From the NCBI GenBank assembly GCA_900767135.1, contig CAAFYU010000085.1, positions 1 through 64,000 of the forward strand: a DNA stretch of 64,000 nt, read 5' to 3'. This document shows positions 17,962 through 25,425 of the stretch, in pieces (the first letter of the stretch is position 1; each line of letters begins with the position of its first letter). Under the pieces are notes generated by a model, which saw only the letters and a list, made by a program, of their open reading frames with translations, was not told where the DNA came from and made no database searches. This stretch comes from Candidatus Gastranaerophilales bacterium (GTDB lineage: Bacteria > Cyanobacteriota > Vampirovibrionia > Gastranaerophilales > Gastranaerophilaceae). The position numbers were made by a program, and so were the translations under genes.

Positions 17962-19290
17962 ATGATTGAACAATTACAAACCTTGGTGCAGGCACATGGA
18001 GTCGTTGTTTCAGCCGCTATTTTGCTAACGGCGTACGTGTTTATTGCACTTGAAAAAATTCCGAAGGTTACAATTGCACTTCTCGGAGCCGCAATTACGA
18101 TTATTTTGGGCTTAGTTAGCCAAACAAAAGCGGTTGATGGCGTAATTAACCCGCATTATTTCATTAATTTTGTCGATTTTAACGTAATATTTTTGCTTGT
18201 TTCAATGATGATTATCGTGAGCATTGCAACTCGTAGTGGAATGTTCAACTGGATTGCGAATGAACTTTTACGATTTACCAAAGGGCACCCAAAGCTTGTT
18301 TTATTGACGCTTGGTGTGTTTACGGCTGTTACATCAGCATTTTTGGATAACGTTACAACCGTTATTTTAATCATGCCTGTAACTTTCTTTATAGCAAAAC
18401 AATTGGATATAAATCCTCTACCGTTCTTGATTACAGAGATTTTTTCATCAAATATCGGCGGAACAGCAACTTTAATCGGTGATCCTCCAAATATTATTAT
18501 CGGAAGTGCCGCAAAACTTTCATTTATGGACTTTTTGACAGAATTAACAGGCGTTGTTGCAGTAATTTTAGTTGTAATTATTGCCTTGATGTTATTTATT
18601 TTTAGAAAATCTCTAAAAGCAGCACCTGAAAAAATGGCGGCTGTTGCAAACCTTGATAATTCAAAGACAATCACTGATTTCCCTCTAATGATTAGAAGTG
18701 GAATTGTTTTGATACTTGTTATTGTAGGTTTTATTTTGCACGACGTAACACACATTGAAACATGTGTCACTGCAATGCTTGGAGCAAGTTTCTTATTACT
18801 TTTTGAAAAACCAAAAGATATTTTGTGCGACGTTGAATGGAACACAATTTTCTTCTTCATCGGCTTGTTCATAATTATTGGCGGATTGGAAGCTACTGGT
18901 GGAATTGCACTTATGGCAAAATGGATTTTGGCGGTAACAAAAGGTTCACAAGAGGCAACTGCAATGATTATCTTGTGGGCATCAGGCTTTATCTCAGGAA
19001 TTATCGACAATATTCCATACACAGCAACTATGACTCCGATGTTGTTAGAAATTCAAAAAACTATGGGAGCAGATTACACATTACCTCTATGGTGGTGTTT
19101 GTCACTCGGTGCTTGCCTTGGTGGAAACATGACAATTATCGGTGCCGCTGCAAACGTAATCGTTTCAGAAACATCAGCTCACAACGGACACCCGATTCCG
19201 TTTATGAAATTCTTGAAATACGGCGTTTTGACAATGATAATTTCTCTTGTGATAAGCTCAGCATACATCTATGTAAGGTTTTTACATTAG
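17962..19290 (+). CDS. ArsB/NhaD-family ion permease (probable Na+/H+ antiporter or anion transporter)
   Basis: The protein has 442 residues from the ATG at 17962, which follows AAAAAGGAGAG at good spacing; an earlier in-frame TTG at 17923 lies in the promoter and is rejected. About eleven hydrophobic helices are visible. Two inverted halves carry the family signatures: TSAFLDNVTTVILIMPV with EIFSSNIGGTATLIGDPPNIII in the first half, and SGIIDNIPYTATMTPML with LGACLGGNMTIIGAAANVI in the second. These Asp/Asn-rich re-entrant motifs are typical of the ion transporter superfamily members NhaD and ArsB. The transported ion cannot be decided from sequence. It is a single-gene unit with its own promoter and terminator. 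Confidence 0.85.
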   Translation: MIEQLQTLVQAHGVVVSAAILLTAYVFIALEKIPKVTIALLGAAITIILGLVSQTKAVDGVINPHYFINFVDFNVIFLLVSMMIIVSIATRSGMFNWIANELLRFTKGHPKLVLLTLGVFTAVTSAFLDNVTTVILIMPVTFFIAKQLDINPLPFLITEIFSSNIGGTATLIGDPPNIIIGSAAKLSFMDFLTELTGVVAVILVVIIALMLFIFRKSLKAAPEKMAAVANLDNSKTITDFPLMIRSGIVLILVIVGFILHDVTHIETCVTAMLGASFLLLFEKPKDILCDVEWNTIFFFIGLFIIIGGLEATGGIALMAKWILAVTKGSQEATAMIILWASGFISGIIDNIPYTATMTPMLLEIQKTMGADYTLPLWWCLSLGACLGGNMTIIGAAANVIVSETSAHNGHPIPFMKFLKYGVLTMIISLVISSAYIYVRFLH

Positions 19291-19309
19291 GATTTCAAAC
19301 AATAATTAC

Positions 19310-19341
19310 AAAAAGTCCTTTCACCTCGAAAGGGCTTTTTT
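19310..19341 (+). terminator. Rho-independent terminator after the permease
   Basis: GTCCTTTC (315-322 of the 19,000s) pairs with GAAAGGGC (328-335) with one G-T pair, extended by an A-run opposite the T-run TTTTTTATT. It separates the permease from adk. Confidence 0.85.
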
Positions 19342-19361
19342 ATTGCAAAAATCTGTTCGCC

Positions 19362-19390
19362 TTGAACTCAAATTTTGCTTGATGTATTAT
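19362..19390 (+). promoter_or_regulatory. Promoter of adk
   Basis: TTGAAC (19362-19367) and TATTAT (19385-19390) are separated by exactly 17 bases, just after the previous terminator and 40 bases before the adk start. Confidence 0.7.
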
Positions 19391-19429
19391 AAAACCATCA
19401 GATGTGTAAAACAGAAAGAGAGATTTAAA

Positions 19430-20089
19430 ATGACAAAAAAAGAACTGATTTTTTTAGGACCACCGGCATGTGGTAAAGGAACTCAAACAAACAGATTGGC
19501 TGAATATTTGAACTTCCCACACGTTGATACAGGTTCTTTATTGAGAGCAGAGATCAAAGGTGAAACAGAAGCCGGAAAAGAGGCTAAATCATACATTGAC
19601 AAAGGTCAATTGGTTCCTGTTGAGCTTGTTACAAGAATTATCAAAAACAGATTGTCACAAGACGATTGCAAAAATGGTTACATTTTGGACGGTTTCCCTA
19701 GAAGCGTTGAACAAGCAGGCGAACTCGAAAAAATGAACGAAGAAATCGACAACGGCGAAGATACAAGATTTATCGCAGTTTATTTCGATATTGACACAAG
19801 CATTCTTGTTGAAAGAATTGTAAATCGTCGTTCTTGCCCTGTTTGTGGAGAAATCTACAACCTAGAATTCAAGCCACCAAAAACAGCAGGACACTGTGAC
19901 AAAGATGGTGCAGAATTGACTCAACGTAAAGATGATACAAGAGAAGTTGCTCAATCAAGATTTGATACATACAACAAAGAAACAGCTCCTCTTGTTGACT
20001 ACTACACTAAAAAAGGTGTTTTGAAATCAATCGATGCAAACGGAACTATTGATGAAGTTTGGGAAAGATTGTTGGAAGTAATTAAATAG
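19430..20089 (+). CDS. adk: Adenylate kinase
   Basis: The enzyme balances AMP, ADP and ATP (ATP + AMP to 2 ADP) in the cytosol. It has 219 residues from the ATG at 19430; an upstream TTG-initiated extension crosses the terminator and promoter and is not used. Visible parts are the P-loop GPPACGKGTQ, the AMP-binding DTGSLLR and GYILDGFPR, and a long-type lid. The lid keeps a zinc site of the CxxC...CxxD kind (CPVC and CDKD), as in Bacillus adenylate kinase. It is followed by a palindromic repeat element and then map, an adk-map order common in bacteria (there usually behind secY). Confidence 0.97.
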   Translation: MTKKELIFLGPPACGKGTQTNRLAEYLNFPHVDTGSLLRAEIKGETEAGKEAKSYIDKGQLVPVELVTRIIKNRLSQDDCKNGYILDGFPRSVEQAGELEKMNEEIDNGEDTRFIAVYFDIDTSILVERIVNRRSCPVCGEIYNLEFKPPKTAGHCDKDGAELTQRKDDTREVAQSRFDTYNKETAPLVDYYTKKGVLKSIDANGTIDEVWERLLEVIK

Positions 20090-20205
20090 TAGTGAATTGT
20101 GAAATAGTGAGTGGTGAGTAGTTCAAATAAGTGCTATCGCACAAAATTTAGCTGAGCGAAGCGAACGAAATGAACTATTCACTATTAGCTATTCACTACT
20201 CACTA
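20090..20205. repeat. Heptamer-built palindromic element, copy 1 (adk-map)
   Basis: The left arm (20090-20125) is made of variants of a 7-base unit such as AGTGAGT, GGTGAGT and AGTGAAT; the right arm (20171-20205) is its imperfect complement. The centre contains a small hairpin (GTGC-TATC-GCAC). It begins right after the adk stop codon. Related copies lie at 36974-37080 and 59182-59280. Confidence 0.85.
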
Positions 20206-20222
20206 AATAAAAGAGGCTTATC

Positions 20223-20975
20223 ATGATACATAAAAAATCACGTGATGAAATCAAAAGAATTAGACACGCAGGGCATATCGTAGCCCTAGTTCACAAAAAA
20301 ATGCGTGAGGTTATCGAACCGGGAATTAGTACAAAAGAACTTGATAGTATTGCTCACGATATTATCAGAAAAGAACGTGCTATTCCGACATTTTTAGGCT
20401 ATAACGGTTTTCCGGCATCAATTTGTGCTTCAATTAATGAAAAAGTAGTCCATGGAATTCCACACGAGGACGAAATCGTTAAGGAAGGCGATATTATAAG
20501 TATTGATGTTGGTGCAACTTATGCCGGAATGGTTGGCGATGGTGCTTGGACATATCCGGTTGGCAAGATTAGCGAAGAATGTCAAAGACTTTTAAAAGCG
20601 ACAGAAGAAGCATTATTTGCAGGAATTTCTCAGATGAAAGCCGGCAATGTGTTGGACGATGTTTCAGGAGCTGTTGAAGCTGTTGCTGTTCGTGAAAAAC
20701 TCGGTATTGTTCGTCAATATGGCGGGCATGGTGTCGGACACGAAATGCATGAAGAACCGTTCTTGTTCAACTACAAAGTTGGCGATAGAACTTTATTGAA
20801 ACCAGGTTATGCAATTGCAATTGAACCAATGCTTAACCTTGGCTGTGATGAGGTTGAAGTTGCTGATGATGAATGGACTGTAAGCACAAAGGATAAACGT
20901 CCTTCTGCACACTTTGAACATTCAGTACTTGTAACAGAGGACGAACCTATTATTATTACACAATTGATGGAGTAA
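20223..20975 (+). CDS. map: Methionine aminopeptidase, type I
   Basis: The enzyme removes the initiator methionine from new proteins. In its 250 residues the five metal ligands are visible: Asp in ISIDVGATYAG and in GMVGDGAWTY, His in GGHGVGHEMHEEP, Glu in AIAIEPML, and Glu in HFEHSVLVTEDE; the substrate-binding His is in KVVHGIPHE. There is no N-terminal zinc-finger extension, so this is the short bacterial type. The ATG at 20223 follows AAGAGGCTTATC. The next gene starts 4 bases after its stop. Confidence 0.97.
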   Translation: MIHKKSRDEIKRIRHAGHIVALVHKKMREVIEPGISTKELDSIAHDIIRKERAIPTFLGYNGFPASICASINEKVVHGIPHEDEIVKEGDIISIDVGATYAGMVGDGAWTYPVGKISEECQRLLKATEEALFAGISQMKAGNVLDDVSGAVEAVAVREKLGIVRQYGGHGVGHEMHEEPFLFNYKVGDRTLLKPGYAIAIEPMLNLGCDEVEVADDEWTVSTKDKRPSAHFEHSVLVTEDEPIIITQLME

Positions 20976-20979
20976 ACCG

Positions 20980-21612
20980 ATGAATTATTACATTGGATTA
21001 TCACTTGCGGCGTCATCTGGCATGGATAGCGGTGTTGCAGTTTTAGACGAAGACGACAACCTCATTCTTGTTGATAAACTTTACACAATGAATGATGTAA
21101 TGTTTTTTTTCGATAACTACCCTTCACTAAAATATTCCAAAATCTGCTCATCGCTAGTCTGGGACAGAACAATGTTGAACGGCAAATGGCGAATTCTCGG
21201 AAAGCCTTATCAACAGGTTTCGACAAACAAACTAATTCCAAATCGTGACGGTTGGACTCACAGATATTCAACCAGAGGTTGTGAATACTTTAAATCTTTG
21301 ACAGAAAAAGGAATTGAAGTAAACAGATTTGAGCTTTATTTGACTCGTCAAAACCTTCATTTGGATTCTTGTTACAAAGAACGTTCACCGGCTGATTGCA
21401 AGTTTTTGCAACAGACTTTGCGATTGGAATGGGGGCTTGACCTTCCGGTAAATATGATGCCTATGGCACAATTGGAAGCGATAGTCGGGGCGATTTTGGC
21501 AAAAGAAAATACCAAACACCCTGAAAACATCAAAGTTATTTCAAGTTTTAAAGACTTAAATGTAATTGATGTAATTCAAAACCCACATAAATTAGAAAGA
21601 ATTGCGATTTAA
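20980..21612 (+). CDS. Conserved-looking unknown protein, possible RNase H-like fold
   Basis: The 210-residue protein is not firmly recognised. It opens with YIGLSLAASSGMDSGVAVLDEDDNL, which resembles the first two strands of the RNase H-like fold seen in DUF429-type predicted nucleases (an acidic or polar residue after a hydrophobic strand, then a GVAVLD strand). There are no signal peptide or membrane segments. It contains four Cys but no clear metal-binding cluster. It starts 4 bases behind map and so is probably co-transcribed with adk and map. The fold is a weak inference; the gene itself is well supported by the tight spacing. Confidence 0.7.
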   Translation: MNYYIGLSLAASSGMDSGVAVLDEDDNLILVDKLYTMNDVMFFFDNYPSLKYSKICSSLVWDRTMLNGKWRILGKPYQQVSTNKLIPNRDGWTHRYSTRGCEYFKSLTEKGIEVNRFELYLTRQNLHLDSCYKERSPADCKFLQQTLRLEWGLDLPVNMMPMAQLEAIVGAILAKENTKHPENIKVISSFKDLNVIDVIQNPHKLERIAI

Positions 21613-21667
21613 GGACGCCAAATTTATAGCTTAGCAAATCGGTGTAGCAATGCCGACAAAAACAAAT

Positions 21668-21698
21668 AAAAAGGAGAAGTTTTCGACTTCTCCTTTTT
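21668..21698. terminator. Bidirectional terminator between convergent genes
   Basis: AAAAAGGAGAAGT (21668-21680) pairs perfectly with 21686-21698 around TTTCG. It has A and T flanks on both strands and so can end both the map transcript and the SLH-protein transcript. Confidence 0.9.
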
Positions 21699-21725
21699 GC
21701 ATTTATAAAATTCTTGAACTGTTAA

Positions 21726-22871
21726 TTATTCAAAAATCCAACCGTTTGTCAAATCTACTTTTACAGGTTTCAAAAGTTTGATGTAAACAGTTCCGTCAGC
21801 TTGTACGTTAAGTTTTTCACCTTTCAAAGTTGCTCTAACAAATTTCATAAACCAATTTCTGTGTTTAGAAACTTCGCCAACACCGTTAAATGGAACTGTT
21901 TGGTCGTTGTTAGTTGTCAAGATTGAGTTGTCAAGAACAAGAACGCCGTTTCTAACAAACCATTTGCCTTGTCTTACATCTAATAGTTGTCCTTTTAGAG
22001 TTGAACCTTTGTAAACAAGAATATATTTGTCTTTTGTAACATAGTTTTCAGGAGCAGATGCAGAATAAATTTCACCTGCCTGAGAAGTTTGAGAACTTAC
22101 GTATTTTGTTAGTTTTACCGGAACAATAGAACCTGCCGGAATTACGCCTACACTACCTTGAACATAAGCGTTTTCAACAACAAAACCTTCTCCTGTTTTC
22201 TTTCTCATAGCTTCTGCTAATTTTGCGTTAGGGTTAAGCTTTGCTTGCTCCATCATTTCGTAAAGAATTGCAGCAACTTCCGCTCTTGTTGCCGGTCTGT
22301 TAGCTTCTACTTTTGCTTTGTTTGCAGAAGGAATAGTTACTAACATATTCAAAATTTCTGCTTTACCGGCTGGAATTACGAACCATTCCGGAACTTCGTT
22401 TACGTCAGCAAATTTCTTAGACAAAACTTCTTTTGCCTTCAAATCGCTGATTTGTTCTGTTGTCAAAGCGTTTACGGCAACAGAAATTGATTCTGCACGA
22501 GTAACTGTATCGTCTGGTCTGAAAGGTTGACCTTCCGGCGGACAAGAGATTAAATCAAAATACAAAGCTTTTTGGATTGAATCGTAAGCCCAAAAAGTCG
22601 GCTCAATATCCGTAAATTTTACAGGTTGAGCAACTGTTGTGTGTTCTTGCCCCAATGCTTTAATAGCCATTGAAGCAAATTCTGCACGGCTGACATTGTC
22701 ATCAGGTTTAAAAGTACCGTCAGGATATCCGACAATAACCCCTTTTTCTGTTAAAATTTCAATCTGTTTTGCAGCCCAATGATTAGCTGAAACGTCCGGA
22801 TATGCAAACGCCGGAGCGATTAGAAACACGCTGACAAGAACAGATAACATTAATTTTAATACCTTTTTCAT
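21726..22871 (-). CDS. Secreted protein with three SLH domains
   Basis: The protein has 381 residues, an N-terminal signal peptide (KKVLKLMLSVLVSVFLIAPAFA, about residues 2-23) and three SLH repeats (about 25-75, 85-140 and 148-210). Each has the usual pattern: a DV/DI plus W-A block, then FxPDD...TRAE, with GYPDGTFKPDD most exact in the first. The C-terminal part (about 215-381) is mostly beta-strand and unknown. SLH domains bind secondary cell-wall polymers or peptidoglycan, and in cyanobacteria and relatives occur in envelope proteins linking peptidoglycan to the outer layer. The ATG at 22871 follows AGGAGAGGTAAT, a strong ribosome site. It is a single-gene unit. Confidence 0.93.
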   Translation of the reverse strand: MKKVLKLMLSVLVSVFLIAPAFAYPDVSANHWAAKQIEILTEKGVIVGYPDGTFKPDDNVSRAEFASMAIKALGQEHTTVAQPVKFTDIEPTFWAYDSIQKALYFDLISCPPEGQPFRPDDTVTRAESISVAVNALTTEQISDLKAKEVLSKKFADVNEVPEWFVIPAGKAEILNMLVTIPSANKAKVEANRPATRAEVAAILYEMMEQAKLNPNAKLAEAMRKKTGEGFVVENAYVQGSVGVIPAGSIVPVKLTKYVSSQTSQAGEIYSASAPENYVTKDKYILVYKGSTLKGQLLDVRQGKWFVRNGVLVLDNSILTTNNDQTVPFNGVGEVSKHRNWFMKFVRATLKGEKLNVQADGTVYIKLLKPVKVDLTNGWIFE

Positions 22872-23027
22872 ATTACCTCTCCTATAATAAATAATACCAA
22901 TTATATGCTACACGTAAAAAATATTCTCGGCAACATAACTTAAAGATATGTAAATAAGTGTTCAAAAATTTTTTTCACGAGTTTTAATAAAAATAGAAGT
23001 GTTTTAAAAACCAAAAGGACAATATTT

Positions 23028-23801
23028 ATGAGAATTCCTCATTTTAGTAATATGCAAGTTGCAAGAGCTATTGTTACTACAAGACAGAACGGCAGACAAA
23101 TTGTAAGAACTGCTCAGAGAGTAATTCCTCAGCCTGTACAAACTAAAAAAAGTTTGGTAGCAGCAATGTTTTTGGCGTCTTCTCTTGTCCCGCATACAAA
23201 TTATAGACCAAGTTTTAAAACGCAGTCAGTTTTAAATGAGAAAGTTTCTGTTGCTGTTTCTGGTATAAAAAAAGTTATTTCAAGAAAAATGCCGACAAAG
23301 AAAGTTGCTCCAAAACAGGTTACGGCGTCAAATTTAAAACTAATAACAGAAGAGTTTACGGAAAATCCGAAGGAACTTTGTTCAAGATTCAATGAATTGT
23401 TGTTGGATAATGAAAAAGGTAAAAACTTGCTAAATAATAAAGGACAAGATTTTATTCGGATTGCAAGGAAATATAATGTAGATCCTGTTGTTTTAATGGC
23501 AATTGCCTTGCATGAATCAGCTCGTGGAACTTCCGATGTCGCAAAATTGCGTCACAATATCGGCGGAGTAGCTCTCAACAAAAAAGGTTTAAAGGGTGTT
23601 TATCGGTTTAAGCTGTATAATCGGGTTGAAGACTGTATTGATCAGATGGCAGAAACACTATCTATTCATAACCAAAAATCAAATATTCAATCTGTGAAAG
23701 AGTTGGCAAAAGCCGGAAAATATTGTGGTAAAAAAGAAGCCAAAGAATGGATTAAGGGCGTAATGTTTTACGTTAAACGCTTGAAAGATATTAAATCTTG
23801 A
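23028..23801 (+). CDS. Endo-beta-N-acetylglucosaminidase-like peptidoglycan hydrolase (GH73-like)
   Basis: The C-terminal half (about 130-255) matches the glucosaminidase domain of bacterial autolysins: GQDFIRIARKYNVDPVVLMA, then the probable catalytic E163 in ALHESARGTSD, then HNIGGV in place of the usual NN-GI, and a Y-R-F-x-x-Y stretch with a SIHNQ element. Such enzymes cut the glycan strands of peptidoglycan. The N-terminal 60 residues are basic with a weak hydrophobic stretch (SLVAAMFLASSLVP, 42-55) that might act as an unusual signal anchor; export is therefore uncertain. The ATG at 23028 follows AAAAGGACAATATTT. It lies between an SLH envelope protein and a regulator/pilin pair. Confidence 0.8.
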   Translation: MRIPHFSNMQVARAIVTTRQNGRQIVRTAQRVIPQPVQTKKSLVAAMFLASSLVPHTNYRPSFKTQSVLNEKVSVAVSGIKKVISRKMPTKKVAPKQVTASNLKLITEEFTENPKELCSRFNELLLDNEKGKNLLNNKGQDFIRIARKYNVDPVVLMAIALHESARGTSDVAKLRHNIGGVALNKKGLKGVYRFKLYNRVEDCIDQMAETLSIHNQKSNIQSVKELAKAGKYCGKKEAKEWIKGVMFYVKRLKDIKS

Positions 23802-23838
23802 CGGAAAATTTAACTGCCGTAATAAAATAATCCGGATT

Positions 23839-24165
23839 TTACCCCACCGGCATAAATGCTGCACACAAAAACTTATAAATAAGTCTTTTCCCGTTTTTGT
23901 CTTGCATTTGAACAATTTTTGTAATCTCTTCATCAAGATTTTCCGGAATATTTACTGATGCAAATTTAAAAAAGTCAATCAGCTCAACTTCTAATGCAGA
24001 AGCTATTTTGTCCAAAACGTGAAGGGACGGATAAAATCTTCCTGATTCAATCCCAGAGAGCGAAGAAGTTTCTAAATCAATCATTTCAGAGAGCTTTTCT
24101 TGCGTCAATCCCCTGAATTTACGTATTTCTTTAATCCTTTTCCCTAATAGCTTTTTATTGTCCAT
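23839..24165 (-). CDS. XRE-family helix-turn-helix regulator
   Basis: The protein is 108 residues. Residues 8-62 form a Cro/C1-type helix-turn-helix (IKEIRKFRGLTQEKLSEMI, then ETSSLSGIESGRFYPSLHVLDKIASALEV). The C-terminal 40 residues have no known domain and end in a Cys- and Phe-containing stretch. It is divergent from the prepilin gene at 24380, sharing a 214-base region with a dyad at 24211-24223 and a strong promoter. Control of the pilin gene or of itself is the natural inference. The end of the gene converges with the GH73-like gene with a gap of 37 bases. Confidence 0.88.
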   Translation of the reverse strand: MDNKKLLGKRIKEIRKFRGLTQEKLSEMIDLETSSLSGIESGRFYPSLHVLDKIASALEVELIDFFKFASVNIPENLDEEITKIVQMQDKNGKRLIYKFLCAAFMPVG

Positions 24166-24210
24166 AATATAATAATACCCTATTTTTACTCAAAAGACAG
24201 TAATATAACC

Positions 24211-24223
24211 ACTGAATTTCAGT
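24211..24223. promoter_or_regulatory. Candidate operator dyad upstream of the prepilin gene
   Basis: ACTGAATTTCAGT is a perfect 13-base dyad about a central base. A related half-site (CACTGAAAACT) lies at 24241-24251, next to the -35 box at 24254. Position between the XRE gene and the pilin gene makes it a candidate binding site; this is inference. Confidence 0.4.
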
Positions 24224-24253
24224 TTAAAAAACGTAATAAACACTGAAAACTAC

Positions 24254-24282
24254 TTGACAATCACTCAAAAATGATTTATATT
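24254..24282 (+). promoter_or_regulatory. Strong sigma-70-type promoter of the prepilin gene
   Basis: A consensus TTGACA (24254-24259) and TATATT (24277-24282) are separated by 17 bases. The leader to the pilin ATG is about 90 bases. Confidence 0.8.
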
Positions 24283-24379
24283 AAGTGTATAACTATTAGT
24301 TTTAGTTAAAAGTATTATTCGACTACGCATAACATAGAGCGAAAGAGAGTAGATTACAAAAAAGAAAGGTGAAAAGATT

Positions 24380-25111
24380 ATGACAAAACGATTTGGCTTT
24401 ACGCTTGCAGAGGTGTTGATTACACTTGGTATCATTGGTGTTGTAGCTGCAATGACAATGCCTACATTGATGAACTCAACACAAGGTGCACAGTACAAAG
24501 CAGCTTACAAAAAAGCACTATCAGCAATTTCACAAGGTGTAACATTGAACGTTGCATTAGATGGTGGTAGTTTTGCTGATACAACTGCTGGTAGTCCCGG
24601 TGTGACAACTAAACCTACTTCTGGGGATTCTGTTGCAAGTATTTTAAATTCAAGAATGAATATTGTGAAAGCTGCTACTGCTGCTAATGCTGGATATGGT
24701 ATGACAGGAGAAGGAAATGCTGCTACAACTAATTTCCCTGGAACCGTACAAACAAAAACTTGTGAAGAAGCAAATAAGAACCCTGGGGATACTGGGTGTA
24801 CTGTAAAAACAGAAAACGTAAAACCTGATACTTTCTTATTCTTTAATGATGGTTCAATGCTTGCATTCAAAGCTGGTGACGCTGCTAAATGTACAAATGA
24901 TTCAGTTGCTGGTGTAAATCACTGTGTTGGTGTAATTGACGTAAACGGTACAAAAGGACCAAACAAACCGGTTAAATGTGATCAAGGAGATAATGCAACA
25001 GAAGCTACTTGTACAGTATCTAGCCCAACTGATATTTATCCGGTAGAATTCTATGATCAAACAATTTTGCCTGCATCACCAGCTGCAAAAGCTGTATTGT
25101 ATGGCAAATAA
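24380..25111 (+). CDS. Type IV pilin-like / pseudopilin prepilin
   Basis: The 243-residue protein begins MTKRFG followed by FTLAEVLITLGIIGVVAAMTMP: a short basic leader, Gly before the cut, Phe +1 and Glu +5, the full signature for prepilin peptidase. One hydrophobic helix is followed by a Thr/Ala/Gly-rich globular domain with several Cys (for example KTCEEA, GDTGCTV, AKCTND, NHCVGV, VKCDQ, ATCTV) and the motif VIDVNGTKGPN, which has a counterpart (VDLNGATPPN) in the pilin-like gene at 51237. Such proteins form type IV pili or type II secretion pseudopili. A strong promoter and GAAAGGTG ribosome site precede it and a structured region plus terminator follow it, so it is a well-expressed single gene. 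Confidence 0.93.
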   Translation: MTKRFGFTLAEVLITLGIIGVVAAMTMPTLMNSTQGAQYKAAYKKALSAISQGVTLNVALDGGSFADTTAGSPGVTTKPTSGDSVASILNSRMNIVKAATAANAGYGMTGEGNAATTNFPGTVQTKTCEEANKNPGDTGCTVKTENVKPDTFLFFNDGSMLAFKAGDAAKCTNDSVAGVNHCVGVIDVNGTKGPNKPVKCDQGDNATEATCTVSSPTDIYPVEFYDQTILPASPAAKAVLYGK

Positions 25112-25120
25112 AAATAATTA

Positions 25121-25256
25121 TTCCATCTTTTGATGGTGAAGGCAGGATTTAATCCTGTTAGTGCAGACTTCACAGAGGCTCTGTTGTACGAGTGAAGTGG
25201 CACAGTTAAAAATCGAATCTTTTTGTCGTCGAGGTTTCACCTCGGCGTTTTTTTTA
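25121..25256 (+). ncRNA. Structured transcript end or small RNA downstream of the prepilin gene
   Basis: Within 135 bases after the pilin stop there are several helices: CCATC/GATGG (25123-25136); CAGGAT/ATCCTG (25143-25157); and a compound helix pairing GTGC at 25161-25164 with GCAC at 25200-25203 and ACTTCAC at 25167-25173 with GTGAAGT at 25192-25198, closing on a small inner hairpin. A terminator finishes the set. No protein frame of note is present. It may be a pilin mRNA 3' element or a separate small RNA; no known RNA family is recognised. The remaining bases to 25425 hold only the promoter and leader of the TPR gene. Confidence 0.4.
25227..25256 (+). terminator. Strong terminator after the prepilin region
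   Basis: CGTCGAGGT (25227-25235) and ACCTCGGCG (25239-25247) pair with one G-T pair across a TTC loop and are followed by nine T. Confidence 0.92.
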
Positions 25257-25348
25257 TTAAGAATTTTGGTTGAGTAATTCGCTTTTTGGGATTTGTGTCT
25301 GCTCTACTCTTTTTAATAAAAATATAAGTAAATAAATCTGTAAATAAC

Positions 25349-25377
25349 TTGCTTTTTTAGTCAAAATTAATTACAAT
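25349..25377 (+). promoter_or_regulatory. Promoter of the TPR gene
   Basis: TTGCTT (25349-25354) and TACAAT (25372-25377) are spaced by 17 bases. The expected start point near 25384 leaves a 42-base leader that contains AGAGAGGAG well upstream of the ATG. Confidence 0.6.
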
Positions 25378-25425
25378 AATAAGAGAGGAGCTTAGGTTTC
25401 GGTAGATATTTTTATAAAAATTAGA

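Noticed and set aside
18156..19022. Minus-strand open frame of 288 codons opposite the permease
   Set aside because: It is a shadow of a hydrophobic-protein gene; Lys/Ile/Thr-rich text without a plausible start.
19343..19429. N-terminal extension of adenylate kinase
   Set aside because: It begins in the previous terminator and spans the adk promoter; the P-loop is correctly placed from the ATG at 19430.
25141..25215. Possible tRNA in the structured region after the pilin gene
   Set aside because: No GTTCRANNC T-arm or proper acceptor pairing; helices are of the wrong spacing.
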